Counted from the first letter of the stretch, positions 23,760-32,364 are shown. The stretch is DNA of 36,505 nt from Bradyrhizobium guangdongense (GCF_006483445.1 NZ_PPPT01000062.1:1-36505), one strand, 5' to 3'. Made by a program: numbers and translations. The notes: generated by a model from the letters alone, not told the origin.

Positions 23760-24108
23760 GGTCCTGGCTCCCGGGCATTACTGCCTTTTTTTCCCGGACC
23801 CGTTATCGCGAGAAATCACCTAAGTGGTCGTTATTGCGTCCGGCAAACTAGTCATCAGAGTGAACGAGCTGCGAATGCGCGGCGCAAAACTGTTGGGAAA
23901 ACTACGGTGGAGGTATCGCGCGGCGGCCGAAGGGCCGCGGCTTTACGAATTTGCAGCCCTGCTTTGGTTTACGGGAGATTGATATCGCGCGAGCGCTTTG
24001 AGACGATGGCGGTTAACAATGGGTGCCCGGCAAGGGCAACCCGCTCTGGGGAAACGCCATGCCGATCGGAGCTCGATCTCGCCTGATTGGACCCAAGGAG
24101 ACCACGGC
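23760..24108. other. 349-bp intergenic region between divergent GGDEF/EAL and monooxygenase genes
   Basis: Holds the promoters of both divergent genes, which I cannot place exactly. Visible items are a GCGGCC/GGCCGC hairpin at 23923-23938, a GTTAAC at 24013, a bulged hairpin GGGTGCCC/GGGCAACCC at 24021-24042, and a short upstream frame at 24059-24112. Confidence 0.55.
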
Positions 24109-24112
24109 ATGA
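24059..24112 (+). CDS. Possible 17-codon leader peptide overlapping the monooxygenase start
   Basis: A short frame, MPIGARSRLIGPKETTA, starts at an ATG with GGGGAA 5 nt upstream. Its TGA overlaps the monooxygenase ATG as ATGA, and the monooxygenase ribosome-binding site AAGGAG lies inside it. Such an arrangement can couple translation. It may equally be chance; nothing in the peptide suggests attenuation by one amino acid. Confidence 0.25.
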   Translation: MPIGARSRLIGPKETTA

Positions 24113-25476
24113 CACGGCAAATGGTACTGGTCGGCTTCCTGCAGGCACAGAACTGCACCAATTTGCCGAGCTCGTGGCGGCACCCGGACTCCCGCGACGA
24201 TTCGATGTCGGCCGACTACTACCAGGAGATCGCGCGCATTCTCGAAGCCGGCAAATTCCACATGGCCTTCTTCGACGATCGCCTGGCGATGCCGGATCGC
24301 TACGGCAACGATCACGCCCACACCGTCGAATACGGCATCCGCTGTGTGAAGATGGATCCTCTGATCGTGCTGACCACCATGGGCATGGTGACCGACAAGC
24401 TCGGGCTGGGTTCGACCTGCTCGACGACCTATTTCGAGCCCTTCGACGTCGCGCGCCGCTTCGCAACGCTCGATCTGATGTCCGGCGGGCGCGCCGGCTG
24501 GAACGTCGTGACGTCGCTGAACGACGGCGAGGCGTTCAATATGGGCCGGGATTCACATCCCGAACACGATGCCCGCTACGACCGCGCCGACGAATTCATG
24601 GAGGTCGTGCTGGGCCATTGGGACACCTGGGAAGATGGCGCGCTGATCATGGACAAGACCAGCGGCCGCTTTGCCGATCCGACCAAGGTGAAGCGGCTCG
24701 ATCACAAGGGGCCGGGCTTCAAATCGCGCGGGCCGTTCACCGTGCCACGCTCGCAACAGGGCCATCCCGTGATCATCCAGGCCGGTGCTTCCGGCCGCGG
24801 CCAGCGCTTTGCCGGACGCTGGGGCGAGGTGATCTTTACTGCCGCACGCAATCTTGCGGGCGCCAAGGAAGGCTATGCGGCCGTGCGCAACGAGGCCGCA
24901 AAAGCCGGTCGCGATCCCGATCAGATGTTCCTCTGCAACCTGACGACGCCTGTCTGCGGTGCGACCAAAGCCGAGGCCGAGGACAAGATGGCCGTGATCA
25001 ACAAGCTGCCGCTGCAGATCGACGCGCTGTCGCTGCTTGCCGAAGCCCTCAACTACGACTTCGCCTCAAAGGGCCTCGACGAACCGCTGACGACCGAAGA
25101 ATTGAAGAGCATGCAGGGAATCCTCGGCATCCGCGACGGCGTGCTGAAGATTTCAGGCAAGAGCAATCCGAGCGCACGCGACTTCGTCACCTTCTCCGGC
25201 CGCGGCCAGGTGCAGGATGCGATGGTGGGTGGCCCCAAGGAGATCGCCGACAAGCTGGAGGAGATGTTCGTCGAGCGTGGCTGCGACGGCTTTGTCATTG
25301 CCGCGACCTACGTGCCCGGCTCCTACGCCGACTTCGTCAAGCACATCGTGCCGGAATTGCAGCGTCGCGGACTGTTTCAAAAAGGCTATCGCGGCAAGAC
25401 GCTGCGCGAGAATCTCGGGCTGAAGCGACCCGCCGCCGGCGCCTGGAAGGCCACACCGTCAGCGGCCGCCGAATAG
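24109..25476 (+). CDS. LLM-class flavin-dependent monooxygenase (NtaA/SnaA/DszA family)
   Basis: A 455-residue bacterial-luciferase-like monooxygenase that would use FMNH2 (from a separate reductase) and O2. Family signatures: LVGFLQAQNCTNLPSSWRHP at the N-terminus, TYFEPFDVARRFATLDLMSG followed by GRAGWNVVTS (about residues 104-133), and VIIQAGASGRGQRFAGRWGE near residue 221. Relatives oxidise nitrilotriacetate, EDTA, dibenzothiophene sulphone, dimethyl sulphide or pristinamycin precursors, so the substrate cannot be named. The start at 24109 has AAGGAG 9 nt upstream and matches the family N-terminus; an upstream in-frame ATG at 23998 gives an unrelated extension. The FAH-family gene follows after 18 bp, so they form an operon and probably act in series. 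Confidence 0.93.
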   Translation: MTRQMVLVGFLQAQNCTNLPSSWRHPDSRDDSMSADYYQEIARILEAGKFHMAFFDDRLAMPDRYGNDHAHTVEYGIRCVKMDPLIVLTTMGMVTDKLGLGSTCSTTYFEPFDVARRFATLDLMSGGRAGWNVVTSLNDGEAFNMGRDSHPEHDARYDRADEFMEVVLGHWDTWEDGALIMDKTSGRFADPTKVKRLDHKGPGFKSRGPFTVPRSQQGHPVIIQAGASGRGQRFAGRWGEVIFTAARNLAGAKEGYAAVRNEAAKAGRDPDQMFLCNLTTPVCGATKAEAEDKMAVINKLPLQIDALSLLAEALNYDFASKGLDEPLTTEELKSMQGILGIRDGVLKISGKSNPSARDFVTFSGRGQVQDAMVGGPKEIADKLEEMFVERGCDGFVIAATYVPGSYADFVKHIVPELQRRGLFQKGYRGKTLRENLGLKRPAAGAWKATPSAAAE

Positions 25477-25494
25477 AACAGAGGGAAACTTCGC

Positions 25495-26280
25495 ATGCGC
25501 TGGCTCAAATTCACCGCCTCGGGCAAGACCTCCTGGGGCCTCGTCGAGGGCGATCAGGTCATCGCGGTCGACGGCGACCCCTTCGGCGAATGGCAGCGCA
25601 CGGTACACACGCACGCGCTGTCGCAAGTCAAGATCGAGCTGCCGCTGGTCCCGCGCACGTTCTATTGCGTCGGACTGAATTACCTCAAGCATCTGAAGGA
25701 GGCCGCGGACAAGCGCGGCGAGGTGCCGGCAGTCCCTGATCGGCCTGAAGTCGGTTATCGCGCGCAGAACGCGTTGATCGCGCATGACGAGGACGTGGTG
25801 ATCCCGTCTTTTGCCACCGAGAAGATTCACTATGAGGGCGAGCTCGTCGTCGTGATCGGCAAGAAGGTCAAGCACCTGACTGAAACCAACGCGATGGATT
25901 GCGTGTTCGGCTACACCATCGGCAACGACGTCAGCGAGCGCACCTGGCAGAAGGCCGATCGCGGCCTGTGGCGCTCGAAGAACGCCGACACCTTCAAGCC
26001 GATGGGGCCGTGGATCGAGACCGAGGCCGATCTCGACAAGATGGAGACCATCGTCCGCGTCAACGGTAAACAGACCAACTCCTTCGCGACCTCCGACATG
26101 ATTTTTTGCGTGGTGCCGTTTCTGGTGGAGCTGACGAAGTATTTTACGCTGTGGCCGGGCGACGTGATCTGGATGGGCACCGACGGTGCGTCACCGGATA
26201 TCAAGCACGGCGATGTCGTCGAGATCGACATCACCGGCATCGGCACGCTGCGAAACAGGTTTGTGCGGGAGGGGCAGTAG
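25495..26280 (+). CDS. Fumarylacetoacetate hydrolase-family protein
   Basis: A 261-residue FAH-fold enzyme, which cleaves C-C bonds in 1,3-diketo acids or isomerises/hydrates related catabolic intermediates. The divalent-metal ligands are present: Glu114 and Glu116 in IHYEGELVVVIG and Asp145 in TIGNDVSERTWQ. Also typical are FYCVGLNYLKH (about 56-66) and the C-terminal GDVIWMGTDGASPDIKHGD. Its start has GAGGGAAA about 6-13 nt upstream. It is co-directional with the flavin monooxygenase and 18 bp downstream, which suggests a short catabolic route in which ring or C-heteroatom oxidation yields an acylpyruvate-like product. The precise reaction is unknown. Confidence 0.92.
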   Translation: MRWLKFTASGKTSWGLVEGDQVIAVDGDPFGEWQRTVHTHALSQVKIELPLVPRTFYCVGLNYLKHLKEAADKRGEVPAVPDRPEVGYRAQNALIAHDEDVVIPSFATEKIHYEGELVVVIGKKVKHLTETNAMDCVFGYTIGNDVSERTWQKADRGLWRSKNADTFKPMGPWIETEADLDKMETIVRVNGKQTNSFATSDMIFCVVPFLVELTKYFTLWPGDVIWMGTDGASPDIKHGDVVEIDITGIGTLRNRFVREGQ

Positions 26281-26297
26281 ATCTGGCACGGTGCCGC

Positions 26298-26383
26298 AGG
26301 GTGGGCAAAGGCGCTCTTGCGCCGTGCCCACCATCTCTCCCAATTGCGAAAGAGAGGTGGGCACGCTTCGCTTTGCCCACCCT
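26298..26383. repeat. Intergenic palindromic repeat element (GGGTGGGCAAAG type)
   Basis: An 86-bp element with outer arms AGGGTGGGCAAAG (26298-26310) and CTTTGCCCACCCT (26371-26383), and an inner pair CGTGCCCACC (26323-26332) and GGTGGGCACG (26356-26365) with CTCTC/GAGAG near the loop. It lies between two convergent genes. The GTGGGCAAAGCG-like core is one I associate with frequent intergenic repeats in Bradyrhizobium. It may serve as a bidirectional terminator. Confidence 0.75.
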
Positions 26384-26401
26384 ACGAGAGCTACGACGCG
26401 G

Positions 26402-26857
26402 CTAGAATGGCAGCACCACGCTCGACTTGATCTCTTTCAAAATCACATTGCTGCGGACGTGGCGGATGCCGGGAATGCGGAACATGAACTCGTCGAGAAA
26501 TTCGTTGTAGGCGGCCATGTCGCGCACGACGACGCGCAGGTGATAGTCGGCGTCGCCCGTCGTCGCAAAACACTCCAGCACCTCGCGACGTTTCGTGACT
26601 CGGGACACAAACTCATCCACGAATTTTGCGTCGTGCCGCTCCAGCGACACATGGAGCACGGCCGACATCGCAAAGCCGGCACGCTCCCGCGCGACCAGCG
26701 CGGCGTAGCCCTGGATGACGCCGCTTTCCTCCAGCGCGCGGACCCGGCGCCAGCAGGCCGAGGTCGACATGCCCACCTCCTCGGCGAGCTGCTGGTTGGT
26801 GGCGCGACCATCCTTTTGGAGATGCGCGAGAATCTGCGCGTCCTGGTCTTCAACCAT
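26402..26857 (-). CDS. Lrp/AsnC-family transcriptional regulator (probable regulator of the divergent oxidoreductase)
   Basis: A 151-residue Lrp/AsnC protein. The winged HTH covers about residues 3-52 (ATNQQLAEEVGMSTSACWRR, then LEESGVIQGY), followed by the RAM effector domain with ATTGDADYHLRVVVRDM and IPGIRHVRSNVILKEIK. It is divergent from the fused indolepyruvate ferredoxin oxidoreductase gene, a layout seen in many Proteobacteria where the regulator responds to an aromatic amino acid; that link is inference here. Two copies of GGTA-N5-TACC lie between the two start codons, the first only 16 bp from its own start, which would fit autoregulation. Confidence 0.95.
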   Translation of the reverse strand: MVEDQDAQILAHLQKDGRATNQQLAEEVGMSTSACWRRVRALEESGVIQGYAALVARERAGFAMSAVLHVSLERHDAKFVDEFVSRVTKRREVLECFATTGDADYHLRVVVRDMAAYNEFLDEFMFRIPGIRHVRSNVILKEIKSSVVLPF

Positions 26858-26873
26858 GAGGAACCCTCATTTC

Positions 26874-26886
26874 GGTATACTCTACC
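26874..26886. promoter_or_regulatory. Dyad GGTA-N5-TACC, copy 1
   Basis: GGTA (26874-26877) and TACC (26883-26886) with a 5-nt spacer, 16 bp upstream of the Lrp-type start. An identical-format dyad occurs 70 bp away. Candidate operator for the Lrp-type protein. Confidence 0.45.
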
Positions 26887-26943
26887 AAAATTTGACAATT
26901 GACGCAAAAAATTATCGCAACCGGTTCGCCATCAGGAAATATA

Positions 26944-26956
26944 GGTAAGACCTACC
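26944..26956. promoter_or_regulatory. Dyad GGTA-N5-TACC, copy 2
   Basis: GGTA (26944-26947) and TACC (26953-26956) with a 5-nt spacer, 55 bp upstream of the oxidoreductase start. Both copies are followed by A after TACC. Candidate operator shared with copy 1. A TTGACA at 26892-26897 lies between them and could be a -35 element for the oxidoreductase. Confidence 0.45.
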
Positions 26957-27011
26957 AGCCCTCCGGGCATACCCTCGTTCCATCCGCCAGTGATGCCGCA
27001 CGAGGCTAGCC

Positions 27012-30000
27012 ATGGACGCCATCTCCGCCCTCGACGCCTACGAGCTTTCCGATCGCTACGACCGCGAGGAAGGCCGCGTCTTCCTCACAGGCACGCAGGC
27101 CATCGTCCGCATCGCGCTCGACCAGGCCAGGCGCGATCGCGCCGCAGGTCTCAACACCGCAGGCTTCATCTCCGGCTATCGCGGCTCGCCGCTCGGCGGC
27201 GTCGACCTCGAGCTCTGGCGCATCCAGGAACGGTTGAAGAGCCATCGCATCGAATTTCTCCCTGCCGTGAACGAGGATCTCGCCGCAACCGCCGTGCTCG
27301 GATCGCAGCAGGTAGAGACGCAAGCCGATCGCGAAGTCGATGGCGTGTTCGGGCTCTGGTACGGCAAGGGCCCCGGCGTCGATCGTTCCGGCGATGCGCT
27401 GAAGCACGGCAACGCCTATGGCTCGTCGCCGCATGGCGGCGTGCTCGTCGTTGCCGGCGACGACCATGGCTGCGTCTCCTCCTCGATGCCGCACCAGTCC
27501 GACGTCGCCTTCATGAGCTGGTTCATGCCGACGCTGCATCCGGCCGATGTCGGCGAATATCTGGCATTCGGCGAATATGGCTACGCGCTGAGCCGCTTTT
27601 CCGGCATGTGGGTCGGCTTCAAGGCGATCTCGGAGATCGTCGAATCCGGCGCCTCGGTGGCCTTGCGCCCGCCGCGCCCGTTCGCGCGGCCCGACTTCAC
27701 GCCGCCACCCGGCGGCCTGCACTATCGCTGGCCCGATCTGCCGGGACCGCAGATCGAGGAGCGGCTGGAAGCGAAGAAGCACGCCGTTTACGCCTTTGCC
27801 AAAGCCAATCCGATCGATCGCCGAATCTACGACATTCCGCACGCCACTTACGGCATCGTCACGACAGGAAAAGCCCATCTCGACCTGATGGAAGCGCTGC
27901 GGCTGATCGGCCTCGATGAAGGCGCCTGCCGCAGCATCGGCATCGATATCTACAAGGTCGGCATGGTCTGGCCGCTGGCGCTGCATGACGCGATGGAGTT
28001 CGTGCGGGGCAAGCGCGAGATTCTCGTCGTCGAGGAGAAGCGCGGCATCATCGAAAGCCAGTTCAAGGAGTATTTTTACGACTATCCCGGCGCAAAGCCC
28101 GAACGCATGGTCGGCAAGCATGACGAGACCGGCGCACGGTTGATCTCGTGGATCGGCGAATTGTCACCGCGTGCGCTGGCGTCCGTGCTGGCGCGGCGGC
28201 TCGATCCGATGTTTCCCGGGCTCGACCTCGTCGCCCGCGCCGCCGCGCTCGCGCCGGAAGCGCAGCGCTTGATCACGGTCGCCGGTGCGACCCGCACGCC
28301 CTATTTCTGCTCGGGCTGCCCGCACAACACCTCGACCAAGGTGCCTGAGGGGTCCAAGGCGCTGGCCGGCATCGGCTGTCACTTCATGGCGAGCTGGATG
28401 GACCGCGAGACATCGTCCTTGATCCAGATGGGCGGCGAAGGCGTCAACTGGGCGGCGTCGTCAAGATTCACCGGCAAGAAGCACGTCTTCCAGAACCTCG
28501 GCGAAGGCACCTATTATCACTCGGGCTCGATGGCGATCCGGCAGGCGATCGCGGCCCGCGCCAACATCACCTACAAGATCCTGTTCAACGACGCCGTAGC
28601 CATGACCGGCGGCCAGCCGGTCGACGGGCCCGTCAGCGTCCACGCCATCGCGCACAGTGTCCGCGCCGAAGGCGTTGCGCGCATTGCGCTGGTCTCCGAC
28701 GATCCCTCACACTTCGCGCCGGCCGATTTGCCAGGCGGCGTCACCATCCATCCGCGCGAGGAGATGGACGCCGTGCAGCGCGAGTTGCGCGACATTCCCG
28801 GCGTCTCCGTGCTGATCTATCAGCAGACCTGCGCCACCGAAAAGCGCCGCCGCCGCAAGCGCGGGCAGATGGTTGATCCCAAGCGCTTTGCCTATATCAA
28901 CGACCTCGTCTGCGAAGGCTGCGGCGACTGCTCGGTCGAATCCAACTGCCTCAGCGTCGAGCCGAAGGAGACGCCGTTCGGTCGCAAGCGTCAGATCAAC
29001 CTCTCGACCTGCAACAAGGATTTTTCCTGCCTCAACGGCTTCTGCCCGAGTTTCGTCACCGTCGAAGGCGCGACGCGGAGGAAGAAGGCCGCAAGCGATA
29101 TCGACGCCGTCGCGCGCGCGGCAACGCTCCCATTGCCCGCGCCGGCGACGTTCGAAAAGCCCTTTGACCTTCTGGTGACTGGCGTCGGCGGCACCGGCGT
29201 GATCACGGTCGGCGCCTTGATCGGCATGGCCGCGCATCTCGAGCGTCGCGGCGTCTCGGTGCTGGATTTTACCGGCTTTGCGCAAAAGTTCGGCCCGGTG
29301 CTGAGCTACATCCGCATCGCCTCGGCTCCGGATGCGCTGCATCAGGTCCGCATCGACCAGGGCGCCGCCGATGCGCTGATCGGCTGCGATCTCGTCGTCA
29401 GCTCCTCGCCGAAAGCGTCCGGCACCTATCGCTTGGGCACGCGTGCCGCTGTCAACACAGCGGAGATGCCAACCGGCGACGTCGTGCGCCTGCGCGATGC
29501 CGACCTCGCCTCCCCTGCCCGCCTGCGCGCCATCGGCCGCGTTATTGGCGAGGACAATCTCGCCACCATCAATGCCAATGCGCTGGCCGAGCGCCTGCTC
29601 GGCGATGCCGTCTACGCCAACATCATCATGCTCGGTTTCGCCTGGCAGCAGGGCCTGGTCCCGATCTCGCTGCAAGCGCTGCTGCGCGCGATCGAACTCA
29701 ACGGCGTCACGGTGGAGCGCAACAAGCAGGCCTTTGCCTGGGGCCGGATCGCCGCGGCCGATCCTGCTTCCCTGCCGAAACAAGACAACGCGCCTGACAC
29801 CGAGACGCTCGACCAGATGATCGATCGCCGCGCAAAATTCCTCACCGCCTATCAGGACGCAGCCTATGCGGCCCGCTACCGGACGACGGCCGCCAAGGTG
29901 CGCAGCGCGGAAGCCGCGCTCGGCAGTGAGGCGCTGACCGACGCCGTCGCGCGCGCCCTGTTCAAGCTGATGGCGTACAAGGATGAGTACGAGGTGGCGC

Positions 30001-30455
30001 GCCTGCACATGCAGACCGGCTTCCTCGACGAGATTGGCCGCACGTTTGACGGCGACTATCGCGTGACCTATCACCTCGCGCCGCCGTTCCTGCCGGGAAA
30101 GCATGATGCGCGCGGCCGGCCCCGCAAGCGCGCTTTCGGTCCCTGGATCCAGTTGCCGCTACGCGTGCTGGCGCGGTTGAGAGGTTTGCGCGGCACGGCG
30201 TTCGATCCGTTCGGCTACACAGCCGAGCGGCGCGCGGAACGCGAACTGATCGCCTGGTATGAGGGACTGATCGCCGAAATTCTTCGGAGGCTGGATGCGG
30301 CAACGCTCCCCGATCTCATCGCGCTCGCAAAAGCGCCGATGGAGATCCGTGGCTATGGACCGGTGAAGGACGCTGCGATCGCAAAGGTGAAGGCCGAGGT
30401 GGCAAGTCGTCGGGCCAACCTCGCGGAACGTAGGGAGACCGGACGCGCTGCTTGA
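27012..30455 (+). CDS. Indolepyruvate ferredoxin oxidoreductase, fused alpha/beta subunits
   Basis: A 1147-residue thiamine-diphosphate enzyme that oxidatively decarboxylates aryl pyruvates such as indolepyruvate to the acyl-CoA, passing electrons to ferredoxin. The N-terminal pyrimidine-binding half has FISGYRGSPLGGVD (about residues 54-67). A CSGCPHNTS motif sits near 433. The diphosphate-binding half has FQNLGEGTYYHSG and ILFNDAVAMTGGQP (about 495-537). A cysteine-rich region, LVCEGCGDCSVESNC and CNKDFSCLNGFC (about 632-680), is the Fe-S part. The C-terminal beta-type domain begins LLVTGVGGTGVITVGALIG (about 719). In archaea alpha and beta are separate; the long single-chain form is the usual one in aerobic alphaproteobacteria. 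It is divergent from an Lrp regulator, and its stop is 4 bp from the convergent LysR stop. Confidence 0.95.
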   Translation: MDAISALDAYELSDRYDREEGRVFLTGTQAIVRIALDQARRDRAAGLNTAGFISGYRGSPLGGVDLELWRIQERLKSHRIEFLPAVNEDLAATAVLGSQQVETQADREVDGVFGLWYGKGPGVDRSGDALKHGNAYGSSPHGGVLVVAGDDHGCVSSSMPHQSDVAFMSWFMPTLHPADVGEYLAFGEYGYALSRFSGMWVGFKAISEIVESGASVALRPPRPFARPDFTPPPGGLHYRWPDLPGPQIEERLEAKKHAVYAFAKANPIDRRIYDIPHATYGIVTTGKAHLDLMEALRLIGLDEGACRSIGIDIYKVGMVWPLALHDAMEFVRGKREILVVEEKRGIIESQFKEYFYDYPGAKPERMVGKHDETGARLISWIGELSPRALASVLARRLDPMFPGLDLVARAAALAPEAQRLITVAGATRTPYFCSGCPHNTSTKVPEGSKALAGIGCHFMASWMDRETSSLIQMGGEGVNWAASSRFTGKKHVFQNLGEGTYYHSGSMAIRQAIAARANITYKILFNDAVAMTGGQPVDGPVSVHAIAHSVRAEGVARIALVSDDPSHFAPADLPGGVTIHPREEMDAVQRELRDIPGVSVLIYQQTCATEKRRRRKRGQMVDPKRFAYINDLVCEGCGDCSVESNCLSVEPKETPFGRKRQINLSTCNKDFSCLNGFCPSFVTVEGATRRKKAASDIDAVARAATLPLPAPATFEKPFDLLVTGVGGTGVITVGALIGMAAHLERRGVSVLDFTGFAQKFGPVLSYIRIASAPDALHQVRIDQGAADALIGCDLVVSSSPKASGTYRLGTRAAVNTAEMPTGDVVRLRDADLASPARLRAIGRVIGEDNLATINANALAERLLGDAVYANIIMLGFAWQQGLVPISLQALLRAIELNGVTVERNKQAFAWGRIAAADPASLPKQDNAPDTETLDQMIDRRAKFLTAYQDAAYAARYRTTAAKVRSAEAALGSEALTDAVARALFKLMAYKDEYEVARLHMQTGFLDEIGRTFDGDYRVTYHLAPPFLPGKHDARGRPRKRAFGPWIQLPLRVLARLRGLRGTAFDPFGYTAERRAERELIAWYEGLIAEILRRLDAATLPDLIALAKAPMEIRGYGPVKDAAIAKVKAEVASRRANLAERRETGRAA

Positions 30456-30459
30456 GCCC

Positions 30460-31371
30460 TCAGGAATAGGGGTTGATCAGCTTCTGATGCTCGGCGCTGT
30501 GGTGCACCAGCATGTCGATGAAGGTCCTGACCTTCGCCGACAGGTGATGCCTGTGCGGATAGATTGCATTCATCGACAGCTCGACCGGCCGATATTCCGG
30601 CAGCAGGCGAACGAGGTCGCCGGCTTCGAGATCGTCGCGCACCAGAAATCCGGCGGCGAGGCAGATGCCGCCGCCTTCGAGTGTGGCCCGGCGCAACGTT
30701 TCGCCGCTGTTGGTCACCAGATTTCCGGAGATGCGCACCGTGGCCGGCGCGCCCTTGCGGTCGACGAAGTGCCATTCGTCGCCAAAGGGATAGTTGACGT
30801 GGCGGAAGCAGTTGCGGTCGCCGAGCTCGGCGAGCGTCTCGACACGGCCGTGCTTCTCGATATAGCCGTGCGAACAGCACAGCACGTGGCGCCACGTCGC
30901 GAGCGTGCGAACGATCAGGCTCGAATCCGGCGGTGGCGTGAGCCGTAAAGCGATATCGAAGCCTTCCTCGATGATGTCGACATTGGCTTCGCCCATCATC
31001 AGCTCGACCCTGACCTCGGGATAGGCTGCAAGGAATTCGGCAACGATCGGGGCGACGAGCGCGACGATGTGCGTCGCAACATAGATGCGCAGCGTGCCGC
31101 GCGGCGTCGATTGCAACGCGCCCGCGATGTCGTCAGCCTGTTCGATATCGGCGAGAATCTGGACGCAACGGTCGTAATAGGCCTTGCCGATCTCGGTGAG
31201 GTTGACCTTGCGCGTGGTGCGGTTGAGCAGCCGCACGCCGAGCCGGTCCTCCAGCGCCTGCACGTGATTGCTCACCATGGTCGTGGACATGTTGAGCTTG
31301 CGGGCAGCTGAGGAAAAGCCGCCGGTCTCGACCACGCGGCTGAACACTTCGAGGCTGGTGAGCCGATCCAC
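30460..31371 (-). CDS. LysR-family transcriptional regulator
   Basis: A 303-residue LysR regulator. The wHTH is at about residues 3-62 (GGFSSAARKLNMSTTMVSNH, then LEDRLGVRLLNRTTRKVNLT), followed by an effector domain of the CrgA-like subgroup (AYPEVRVELMMGE, GFDIALRLTPPPDSSLIVRT). It lies tail to tail with the oxidoreductase gene and 48 bp downstream of another LysR gene read in the same direction. It has no divergent partner next to it, so the target is not evident. The effector domain carries four cysteines, two of them adjacent in HVLCCSHGY. Confidence 0.94.
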   Translation of the reverse strand: MDRLTSLEVFSRVVETGGFSSAARKLNMSTTMVSNHVQALEDRLGVRLLNRTTRKVNLTEIGKAYYDRCVQILADIEQADDIAGALQSTPRGTLRIYVATHIVALVAPIVAEFLAAYPEVRVELMMGEANVDIIEEGFDIALRLTPPPDSSLIVRTLATWRHVLCCSHGYIEKHGRVETLAELGDRNCFRHVNYPFGDEWHFVDRKGAPATVRISGNLVTNSGETLRRATLEGGGICLAAGFLVRDDLEAGDLVRLLPEYRPVELSMNAIYPHRHHLSAKVRTFIDMLVHHSAEHQKLINPYS

Positions 31372-31419
31372 GGATTTATCCGCTTTCAGTTGATGATATC
31401 GCCCGACGGCGCGACATTA

Positions 31420-32364
31420 TCAGGCGGACCTTGAAGCTGCACGCTTGCGGGCGCCCTTCCGCGGCGGTTGAGACGCAGCCTGCCGTTCACCCGCCAGCGA
31501 GTCGTGCAGCCAGGTCCGCAACACGGCGAGCCCGGGGTCGTCCTTCCGGAACGCGCGGTACAGCAGATACCAGGCGCGTGGCTTCGGCACCGTGATCGAG
31601 AACGGCGCGACCAGCCGCCCCTTGGCAAGATCCTCTTCGACATAGGGACGAAAGCCGATCGCAACACCTATTCCGTCAACCGCAGCCTGCAATGCCATGG
31701 TGTGATTTCCGAACGTCGGACCGACCGCCTTTCCGCGCGGCTTGACCCCGGCGGCGGCAAGCCAGAGCTGCCAGTCCTCCGGCGAGTGCGCCACCTCCAG
31801 CATGTCCCGTCGCGTCAACTTCGATGGATGCGGGATGCGTTCGGCAACCGCTTTGGTGCAGACGGGAAAGAGATCGGTCCTGAACAGCAATTCGGCTTCG
31901 TAGCCCGGCCAATGTCCGTCGCCGAGCACGATGCCGCAGGTCCAGTCGTCGCGGAACGGATTCATCGCGCCTCCGGTCGACAAGCGAATGTCGATCTCGG
32001 GATGCGTCTCGTAGAATCCGCGCAGCCGCGGGATCAGCCAACGCACCGCAAATGTCGGGCCGACGCCGAGCGTGAGCGCAGGTGTCGTCTGCATCGCGCT
32101 GACCTGCTCGGCAATCCCGGCGATGGCGTCGAACGCCGACGTCAGCCCCGGCTGCAACGCCTTGCCCTGCGCGGTGAGATCGAGCCCGTTCGGCCGGCGC
32201 TCGAACAGCTGGAAGCCGAAGCGCTCTTCGAGCAAGCGCACCATGCGGCTGATCGCGGCCTGCGTGACGTTCAGCTCGTCCGCGGCCCCGACGAAGCTGC
32301 CGTGGCGCGCGGCAGCCTCGAAGGCGCGCAGTCCGTTCAGCGACGGCAGGCGGCGGGTGACCAT
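31420..32364 (-). CDS. LysR-family transcriptional regulator (GcvA-like)
   Basis: A 314-residue LysR regulator of the GcvA-like subgroup: PSLNGLRAFEAAARHGSF at the N-terminus, HTH AADELNVTQAAISRMVRLLE, then FQLFERRPNGLDLTAQG. The effector domain includes GVGPTFAVRWLIPRLRGFY and AVDGIGVAIGFRPYVEEDLA. The last 15 residues are a basic Lys/Arg/Ala tail, longer than usual. It is divergent from the TauE/SafE exporter gene, and a perfect CCATAGG-N15-CCTATGG dyad overlaps its start codon, so it probably represses itself and controls the exporter. Confidence 0.94.
   Translation of the reverse strand: MVTRRLPSLNGLRAFEAAARHGSFVGAADELNVTQAAISRMVRLLEERFGFQLFERRPNGLDLTAQGKALQPGLTSAFDAIAGIAEQVSAMQTTPALTLGVGPTFAVRWLIPRLRGFYETHPEIDIRLSTGGAMNPFRDDWTCGIVLGDGHWPGYEAELLFRTDLFPVCTKAVAERIPHPSKLTRRDMLEVAHSPEDWQLWLAAAGVKPRGKAVGPTFGNHTMALQAAVDGIGVAIGFRPYVEEDLAKGRLVAPFSITVPKPRAWYLLYRAFRKDDPGLAVLRTWLHDSLAGERQAASQPPRKGARKRAASRSA

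Noticed and set aside
23923..23938. GCGGCC/GGCCGC hairpin in the gap upstream of the monooxygenase
   Set aside because: Short GC-only stem with no U tract or positional logic; such stems are expected by chance in this composition.
21234..24086. A 950-codon open frame on the plus strand, antisense to the GGDEF/EAL gene
   Set aside because: It mirrors the five GAF repeats of the opposite strand, has no family-like motifs and is Arg/Gly/Asp-rich as expected for a GC-rich shadow frame. The minus-strand protein has intact catalytic motifs.
28707..30104. A 465-codon minus-strand frame, and another at 27006-28121, opposite the oxidoreductase gene
   Set aside because: Both are shadows of the 1147-residue oxidoreductase, whose cofactor and Fe-S motifs are intact.
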